Made by a program: the position numbers and the translations under genes. DNA of 38,433 nucleotides. It comes from Clostridia bacterium (GTDB lineage: Bacteria; Bacillota; DSM-521; Neomoorellales; JACIYF01). Under the pieces are notes generated by a model. That model did not search any database and was not told the DNA's origin. It saw only the letters and a list, made by a program, of their open reading frames with translations. This document shows positions 33,686-38,433 of the stretch, one piece after another. Position 1 is the first letter of the stretch. Each line of letters opens with the position of its first letter. The stretch spans positions 1-38,433 of the forward strand of contig JACIYF010000014.1 of the NCBI GenBank assembly GCA_014360065.1, read 5' to 3'.

Positions 33686-34003
33686 TTAAAGTAATCTCTC
33701 ATAATTACGCTTTCCATATATAATGCGGCGAATTTCCACGATGCCCTCGTTCTCCTGTACGGTATAGAAAACAAGATAGTTTTCGACAACCAGTATCCGA
33801 TACTCATCCTCAAGCGTACGTTTAGCCTGATAGGGACGGCCGGAAAATGGGAACTCCTCCAGCTGAGAAATGGCTTTATCCAGCTTGTCGATAAGCTCGG
33901 TTGCGGCTTGTGGCGCATGGAGCTGGCCGCTGATATAGCTGACCATATCTAACAAGTCGGATTGCGCCAGCTTTAAATAACGCAGCCTATACTTCTTTTC
34001 CAT
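33686..34003 (-). CDS. ParE/RelE-family toxin
   Basis: 105 aa from ATG 34003 (the open frame extends further but overlaps the antitoxin gene). RYLKLAQSDLLDMVSYISGQ, ATELIDKLDKAISQLEEFPF, YRILVVENYLVFYTVQENEG and VEIRRIIYGKRNYERLL match the ParE/RelE beta-sheet with the C-terminal RRIIYGKRN motif. It poisons gyrase or ribosome-bound mRNA depending on subtype; ParE is more likely from the R-rich C-terminus. Overlaps the antitoxin by 17 nt. A 78-bp piece of a close relative lies at 29936-30013. Confidence 0.8.
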   Translation of the reverse strand: MEKKYRLRYLKLAQSDLLDMVSYISGQLHAPQAATELIDKLDKAISQLEEFPFSGRPYQAKRTLEDEYRILVVENYLVFYTVQENEGIVEIRRIIYGKRNYERLL

Positions 34004-34265
34004 TGGCAAGTTGCTTCCTTGCTTTCCCGAAAACCTCCGCGTGGCCATACCTAACATCGCTGGTACGGGCTTCCAGTTCTGCTTCTTTGAGCTTAATGAA
34101 AATCTCGTTTTCAAGCTGCATTTTCTCGTATAGTTCAATACTCATAACAACCATATCGCCGTAGCCGTTTTTTGTAAGGAACACCGGTTCACGGCCTTCA
34201 TGGACAATTTTCGAGATCTCAGCAAAATTATTGCGCAGATCCGATATCGGCCTAATTTGTGGCAT
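33987..34265 (-). CDS. Phd/YefM-family antitoxin
   Basis: 92 aa from ATG 34265, chosen for the SD AAGGGGG; the GTG at 34274 lies inside that SD. The N-terminus MPQIRPISDLRNNFAEISKI with EPVFLTKNGYGDMVVMSIEL is the Phd/YefM DNA-binding fold. The C-terminal half (LENEIFIKLKEAELEARTSD and on) binds the toxin. The operator lies 18 bp upstream. Confidence 0.82.
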   Translation of the reverse strand: MPQIRPISDLRNNFAEISKIVHEGREPVFLTKNGYGDMVVMSIELYEKMQLENEIFIKLKEAELEARTSDVRYGHAEVFGKARKQLANGKEV

Positions 34266-34282
34266 AAAAGGCACCCCCTTGT

Positions 34283-34309
34283 TATCATAACTTTATCACA
34301 GTTATGATA
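34283..34309. promoter_or_regulatory. Operator palindrome of the Phd/ParE module
   Basis: TATCATAACT (34283-34292) / AGTTATGATA (34300-34309), a perfect 10-bp inverted repeat with a 7-nt centre, immediately upstream of the antitoxin SD. The expected autoregulation site of Phd/YefM-type complexes. Confidence 0.8.
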
Positions 34310-34356
34310 CCACATCAAGCAAGAAATTGCATTCCTCAAACCGCTGAAGCCGGCTA

Positions 34357-34397
34357 GTGCGCTATGTCCCCAGGCACCCTGACACAACTAAGCCCGT
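34357..34397 (+). repeat. Degenerate fragment of the galE 3' end
   Basis: 34357-34378 matches galE sequence encoding the VRHVPRR region with 2 differences in 22, and 34384-34397 matches the galE end (CAACTAAGCCCG and then TT as in the 38-kb copy). About 120 bp in between is deleted. It borders the stop codon of the DprA-like gene. Confidence 0.7.
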
Positions 34398-35674
34398 TAA
34401 GATTTAATACCCTCGAACAGCGCTAGCTGACCCCCTTTCTTCGGATCTAGAGCGCTAACGTACCTTACTGGTCTGGCAGTCTTTTGTACTCTACCCAACT
34501 CCTGCGCCTTCTTGAGCCAGTCTTGCATTTGCCCCCGGCGAACCCTCAGCTTTTCCGCCAGCTCTTCCTCGGTCTTAGGGCTATCAAGCTCCCTCTCTAT
34601 ATAAGGCCAAACAATGTCAAATAAGCCGCGCTCATTAGCCAGTTGGGAATCCCGAACTTTTGCTCTAGCCAACGAGGGATTGTTTGTCTCCGCCGGTTGG
34701 GCGTATCCAGCTTCTGCACCATAAGATTCCAACACAGCTCGTAGCCCCCCTTCACCGCCCAGTAGCTCAGGTTCTAGAGGAATTCCGCCTTTCTCAATCA
34801 AGCGCCGGTTACCTTCGGGTATGTTTTCCCCGCCACGTACGAAAAGAGGTACCCACCCGTGCTTAAGATTTTCCACCGCCCCTGCCCAGGTACCACCCTT
34901 GTTCAAGGAAGCAGAAACAACCACAGCGTATCTTGATAGGGCATAAATGTACTTGTTCCGGCACATGGCAGCGCCAACAGTAAAGCGGGCGGCAGGATGA
35001 GATGAGGATAGCAATACGAGACAACCCGATAAGACAGCTTCCCTCACCTGTCGCTGGCGGAGCCGCGCTTCCAGGCTGTCCGCAAGTATACTTACCGCTT
35101 TACCTCCGGCAGCAAGGGCCGAGTCCTGGGCAATCTTATCGACTCCGCGCGCCCCGCCGGAAATAACGATGAGCCCTTCATCTACACATCTTTCCGCTAG
35201 GCGAGCCGCAAAGCCAGCCCCTAGCGCATCAACATCGCGTGCCCCTGCTACCGCCACTCCCTCAACCTGAAGAAGGCCGGGTTCCCCCGCCCCAAAAAGA
35301 ACCAACGGTGCTTGCTGTTTAAGCAGGGATTTCAGGCGAGAAGGGTAAAAAGGATCCGCCCTGGTTACTACCCAGACACCTAGACTTTCCAGTCTTTCCA
35401 ACTCTATGGCCAATTGGCCGCTCCGCGACAAAAGCTTGGCAATGCGATCTGCTTCCTTTCTTGAGAGCCCTAAATGCTCCTGCCATTCTTCGGGATCTGT
35501 GCGGAAAAACGCCTCGGGGGATTTAAGCACTGAAGCAGCTAATTTTCTAGCGATTACATTCCACTCCGGCAGTGTAAAAGGAATCAGATTCTCTTCACTT
35601 TTTTCGCCCTTTCTTGGGATGGCCAAACTGGAACATAGAAGGATTATCGCCTGGCTATCACGGGAGATATTCAT
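34397..35674 (-). CDS. DprA/Smf-like protein of a putative PRTase-linked defence module
   Basis: 425 aa, cytosolic. DprA-type Rossmann core at about 105-310: VAVAGARDVDALGAGFAARL (140-159), ISGGARGVDKIAQDSALAAG (171-190; AQ where AH is common), CRNKYIYALSRYAVVVSASL (238-257), and NKGGTWAGAVENLKHGW in place of the SGTLxTA motif. About residues 340-415 form a winged-helix tail with TEEELAEKLRVRRGQMQDWL. Competence DprA loads RecA on single strands, but this variant, coupled by ATGA overlap to a RecQ-PRTase gene, fits the DprA-like antitoxin/partner of ShosTA-type systems. AGGAGGTGAT SD lies 6 nt before ATG 35674, inside the upstream gene. Confidence 0.82.
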   Translation of the reverse strand: MNISRDSQAIILLCSSLAIPRKGEKSEENLIPFTLPEWNVIARKLAASVLKSPEAFFRTDPEEWQEHLGLSRKEADRIAKLLSRSGQLAIELERLESLGVWVVTRADPFYPSRLKSLLKQQAPLVLFGAGEPGLLQVEGVAVAGARDVDALGAGFAARLAERCVDEGLIVISGGARGVDKIAQDSALAAGGKAVSILADSLEARLRQRQVREAVLSGCLVLLSSSHPAARFTVGAAMCRNKYIYALSRYAVVVSASLNKGGTWAGAVENLKHGWVPLFVRGGENIPEGNRRLIEKGGIPLEPELLGGEGGLRAVLESYGAEAGYAQPAETNNPSLARAKVRDSQLANERGLFDIVWPYIERELDSPKTEEELAEKLRVRRGQMQDWLKKAQELGRVQKTARPVRYVSALDPKKGGQLALFEGIKS

Positions 35675-37806
35675 TCGAAATCACCTCCTCCAGCAGCAGT
35701 TGCCAGCACAAACGGGTGAACGGGACCGCTACCGGCTTCTCGGAGAAGAGTGCCACAGACAGTAAGGGTCCAGCGGGAATCGACCATATCATCTACCAGC
35801 AAGACGGGTCCACCAGGACAGGAACCTTTCACTTGAAAAGCATCTGCCACATTAAGGGCCTGCTGCGTGCTGTTTTGCATGGTCTTTTGCTCAGGCGTAT
35901 TACCAACCTTAACTAGGACAGGATGAAACGGCAAACCGAGGCTGTTCGCCAGCCTTTGAGCAAAATCCCGTACCAGCTCTGGCCGCCGCAGAGAAGGAAC
36001 GGCAGTGACCCATAATGGAGGCGGCTGCGGCTGCCATCGGTTTTTGATCAAATCCACGGCTGCGGACACAAGTTCGTCACTAAACCGGTTGTTCTGATAC
36101 TTATCGATCGCAACCTGGCGGCCCCAGCCGGCATCACCATAAATACACAGACACCTGCCTTCTTCGTTTCGTAAATTATCCCTAATACGCCCTTGCCATC
36201 TTCCAATGCCACCAGCGGGCCATTGTTTCCTCGGTTCGATTATCTGGTAATCACTGCGCAGAAACTGGATGGCCTTTGATACTAGATCACGATTCAAGCT
36301 ACTGGTAAACAGTGGGGATTGGCAGTTTGCGCATTTACCACAGGGGCCAGCATACGGATCATCTAAGTCGCGAGCAATAAACTCCATCAGACATTCCTTC
36401 GTGGCGACAAATTCCTTTATCCTCTCCAGTTCCTGGTAGCGAAGCCGCGTAACCTTCTCAGCTCTTTCTGAGTCAAAAACCCAGGGCTTTGCGGTCCGAA
36501 AATAAGTGCCGCCATTACGAGCAACTGCTCCCTCTACTTGTAGCAACTTTAAACACTTTTCAATCCTCCCCTTAGGGATATTTATACCGGACAGCAACGC
36601 TGGTATTGTCAACCCACCCTCTGATTGTTCGATAGCCTTCAGTACTTCGAGCGTTTCTATAGGACCGGGAAAGGCTGTCCTTATAAAGTAATCCTGGATT
36701 TCATCATCTTCTCGCCCGTTTAAGAGAATGGCAAAAGCATTATCTACGGCGCGCCCTGCCCGACCTACCTGTTGATAATACGAAACCAATGACCCCGGCC
36801 GCTGATAATGGATAACAAACCCCAAATCTGGCTTGTCGAAACCCATTCCTAGAGCTACAGTTGCGACCAGCGCCTTGACTTGATTCCGTAGAAGCTTTTG
36901 TTCCCGTGCTTGTCTTTCTCCATTATGAAGTTTAGCGTGATATTCCCACGCTTCGATGTTTTGCTGACGCAACCATCCGGCCACTCTTTTACAATCTGCT
37001 ATTGTTAAGCAATAAATAATCCCGGAACCGGGCAACCTTGGAAGAGTCTCCGCAAGCCAAGCTAATCTTTCCGCTTGGTTGTTTAGCCTAATATTTTCTA
37101 GCCGTAAAGAGTCCCGTGCCAGTGGGCCTCGCAAAACGAGGAGATCCGGACCAAGCTGCTCCTGGATGTCGTTTACAACCCGCTGGTTTGCCGTTGCCGT
37201 GGTAGCAAGAACCGGGACATTTGGCGGCAGGTTTTTAACGATACGGACAATGCGCCGGTAGTCAGGGCGGAAATCATGTCCCCAATCGGAGATACAGTGC
37301 GCTTCGTCGACCACGAACAACCCGATACCGCCCTTTATCGCCACCAAGGTCTCGGATAAAAAGCGTGGATTGGCCAGCCGCTCCGGCGAAACAAGGAGCA
37401 CGTCACAGGTGCCTTTTTGAAGCTTCTCTTCGACATCTGTCCACTCCTCTTCGTTTGCGCTGTTGATAGATTCGGCCTGGATGCCAATTCTGGCAGCCAT
37501 TTCAATCTGATTGCGCATGAGCGACAATAAAGGACTGATCAGCACGGTAGGACCAGAGCCTTGGTTTCTCAGCATTCTGGTGGCGACAAAGTAAACGACA
37601 CTCTTCCCCCAACCTGTGCGTTGAACCACCAACATTTTCTTCCTCTGGAAAGCAATGAGCTCGATGGCTTCCCATTGCCCATCTCGAAAACTAGCTTGCG
37701 GCCCAAGCATTTTCTTTAGTAATTGTTCTGCCTGTCGTTTTCCTATGCCTGTTTTTATTATGACCACTCCCGGTAAGAACCCTGCCGACAACGGTCCCGG
37801 AACCAA
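35671..37806 (-). CDS. RecQ-family helicase fused to a phosphoribosyltransferase domain
   Basis: 711 aa. Superfamily 2 helicase core: QRTGWGKS (Walker A, 62-69), VVDEAHCISDWGHDFRPDY (DEAH 167-170), ATTATA (201-206), VALGMGFDKPDLGFVIHY (317-334) and QQVGRAGR (345-352). RecQ zinc ligands C472, C489, C492, C495. There is no HRDC domain; instead about 560-711 is a type I PRTase fold with VLLVDDMVDSRWTLT (668-682), the PRPP loop of ComF-like proteins but with Ser-Arg where Thr/Ser-Gly is usual. TTG start at 37806 is the only in-frame choice near the promoter. Relatives with this fusion are frequent in Actinobacteria. Overlaps the DprA-like gene by 4 nt. Helicase-guided PRTase effector is an inference. 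Confidence 0.85.
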   Translation of the reverse strand: MVPGPLSAGFLPGVVIIKTGIGKRQAEQLLKKMLGPQASFRDGQWEAIELIAFQRKKMLVVQRTGWGKSVVYFVATRMLRNQGSGPTVLISPLLSLMRNQIEMAARIGIQAESINSANEEEWTDVEEKLQKGTCDVLLVSPERLANPRFLSETLVAIKGGIGLFVVDEAHCISDWGHDFRPDYRRIVRIVKNLPPNVPVLATTATANQRVVNDIQEQLGPDLLVLRGPLARDSLRLENIRLNNQAERLAWLAETLPRLPGSGIIYCLTIADCKRVAGWLRQQNIEAWEYHAKLHNGERQAREQKLLRNQVKALVATVALGMGFDKPDLGFVIHYQRPGSLVSYYQQVGRAGRAVDNAFAILLNGREDDEIQDYFIRTAFPGPIETLEVLKAIEQSEGGLTIPALLSGINIPKGRIEKCLKLLQVEGAVARNGGTYFRTAKPWVFDSERAEKVTRLRYQELERIKEFVATKECLMEFIARDLDDPYAGPCGKCANCQSPLFTSSLNRDLVSKAIQFLRSDYQIIEPRKQWPAGGIGRWQGRIRDNLRNEEGRCLCIYGDAGWGRQVAIDKYQNNRFSDELVSAAVDLIKNRWQPQPPPLWVTAVPSLRRPELVRDFAQRLANSLGLPFHPVLVKVGNTPEQKTMQNSTQQALNVADAFQVKGSCPGGPVLLVDDMVDSRWTLTVCGTLLREAGSGPVHPFVLATAAGGGDFE

Positions 37807-37842
37807 TCAGGAGCATCAGCGTCCTTTTCTGCCTCTGCAGAC

Positions 37843-37871
37843 ATTATACAATATTATCCAAACGGTTGGAA
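37843..37871 (-). promoter_or_regulatory. Promoter of the RecQ-PRTase/DprA-like operon
   Basis: Minus-strand TATAAT (37848-37843) with TTCCAA (37871-37866) at 17 nt, giving a transcript start near 37836 and a leader of about 30 nt. The -35 box is weak. It lies at the edge of the duplicated galE tail. Confidence 0.55.
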
Positions 37872-38111
37872 TTGTAGCTACGGCAAAGGTTATTCGGTAC
37901 TGGAAGTAGTAGAGAGCACTAAGAAGGTGACCGGGGTTGATTTCCCGGTGCGCCATGTCCCCAGGCGCCCCGGCGATCCTCCGGCTCTGGTAGCTGACGC
38001 CACCAAGATCCGGCGCGAGCTGGGCTGGCAACCCCGCTACGACGATCTAGACTTTATCCTCCAGACCGCCTGGAACTGGGAGAAAAGTCAACATCATCGC
38101 AACTAAGCCCG
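37870..38111 (+). repeat. Second copy of the galE 3' end (242 bp)
   Basis: Colinear with 33434-33675 without gaps; about 15 differences by eye (94%), most of them silent except near the C-terminus. Encodes the last 79 residues of GalE ([20 protein letters not shown] and onward to QHHRN) with no start, so it is not expressed as a protein. Confidence 0.92.
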
Positions 38112-38112
38112 T

Positions 38113-38140
38113 TTGCCGCCTTATCTTCACGTGTTATAAT
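38113..38140 (+). promoter_or_regulatory. Promoter of the gene at the right edge
   Basis: TTGCCG (38113-38118), 16-nt spacer, TATAAT (38135-38140), followed by GGAGGAG at 38163-38169. Confidence 0.6.
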
Positions 38141-38177
38141 CTTACCAGAGCCAACAGTATATGGAGGAGAAACGCAT

Positions 38178-38433
38178 TTGCCATCTCAACTAATCGATCG
38201 CAGCCTTAAGGTACTAGCGAAGGAGTATCCTAGCATCTTCATTCGGTTAGCACTCGGCCAAGTCGGGATCAATGAGGAGAACTGGGAATACCAAGCGATA
38301 GAAAACCCCGAGATCAATATTCCGGAGAAACGTCCTTTGCTACCTATGCTCACCGATAAAAGGGATACGAGTGTCCTTGAGCAAACCAGGGAGCTGGTAC
38401 TTAAAGAGGAAAATCCTAAGCTCCGGGCCGATA
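38178..38433 (+). CDS. Hypothetical protein (partial, N-terminus only)
   Basis: TTG at 38178 with the SD GGAGGAG about 8 nt upstream opens MPSQLIDRSLKVLAKEYPSI and stays open to the window edge (85 codons). The pattern of an early Asp-x-x-x-Lys helix, RLALG, then PEINIPEKRPLLPML recalls Rpn/PD-(D/E)XK-type putative transposase nucleases, but the match is weak. It immediately follows the duplicated galE tail. Confidence 0.6.
   Translation, partial: MPSQLIDRSLKVLAKEYPSIFIRLALGQVGINEENWEYQAIENPEINIPEKRPLLPMLTDKRDTSVLEQTRELVLKEENPKLRAD

Noticed and set aside
34397-35674. Ordinary competence DprA
   Set aside because: The variant AQ/GGTW motifs, the extra winged helix and coupling to RecQ-PRTase argue for a specialised paralogue. 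No competence genes are nearby.
37870-38111. A separate small gene encoding an epimerase-like protein
   Set aside because: The frame lacks a start codon and SD and matches only the galE C-terminus. It is a duplicated tail.

Overview
The window looks like a chromosomal segment of a GC-rich, probably anaerobic Firmicute, most likely a Clostridia of the Moorella/Peptococcaceae kind. This rests on strong AGGAGG-type ribosome sites with frequent GTG/TTG starts, a PAS-type sigma-54 activator, a YhaO/YhaN-like nuclease pair, a CprK/Fnr-like regulator, IS256-family debris and many small toxin-antitoxin genes. It is an inference from gene content; there is no rRNA or tRNA in the window to confirm it.

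Region 1 (1-12.2 kb) holds two related catabolic/transport clusters facing each other. The left cluster has a truncated sigma-54 activator (1-807, minus), a textbook -24/-12 promoter (977-992), a divergent DapA/DHDPS-family lyase (1133-2149) and an MFS carrier (2413-3777). The right cluster, on the minus strand, has a second lyase of the same type (11027-12040), an unrelated CynX/NarK-like MFS protein (9666-10871) and a paralogue of the first MFS carrier (8117-9487) that is cut by one in-frame TGA. Between them lie a NurA-like nuclease gene, a Crp/Fnr-family regulator and a decayed IS256-family element. Both lyases carry the Schiff-base lysine but have His-Pro where the family normally has the catalytic Tyr of the YN motif.

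Region 2 (12.2-21.7 kb) has a gene-poor stretch with strong hairpins, DNA polymerase IV (dinB), a DUF4304-type protein, and a tightly packed operon on the plus strand. The operon encodes an ABC ATPase, a large permease fused to a degenerate M1-peptidase-like domain, a second permease, an ECF sigma factor, a possible 29-codon ORF, a membrane protein with a soluble N-terminal domain, and a second ABC ATPase. It resembles a self-regulated envelope-stress or export unit.

Region 3 (21.7-34.3 kb) contains a frameshifted membrane protein gene, a VapC-like/HTH toxin-antitoxin pair with a clear promoter, an SbcCD-like (YhaON-like) nuclease-ATPase pair, a CoA-binding protein, a truncated ABC ATPase, a SEC-C protein whose last codons lie inside a fragment of a ParE-type toxin gene, a DUF433/DUF5615 pair (toxin cut by TGA), a MntA/HepT pair, galE with an extra internal segment, and a Phd/ParE pair with a perfect operator palindrome.

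Region 4 (34.3-38.4 kb) is the most interesting part. It holds a two-gene minus-strand operon encoding a RecQ-family helicase fused to a C-terminal phosphoribosyltransferase domain, translationally coupled to a divergent DprA/Smf-like protein. This has the PRTase plus DprA logic of the ShosTA-type defence/toxin-antitoxin systems, with a helicase added. The operon is bracketed by duplicated pieces of the 3' end of galE (34357-34397 and 37870-38111), and the Phd/ParE module sits between the real galE end and the first of these pieces. The galE 3' end therefore looks like an insertion hotspot for defence and addiction cassettes.
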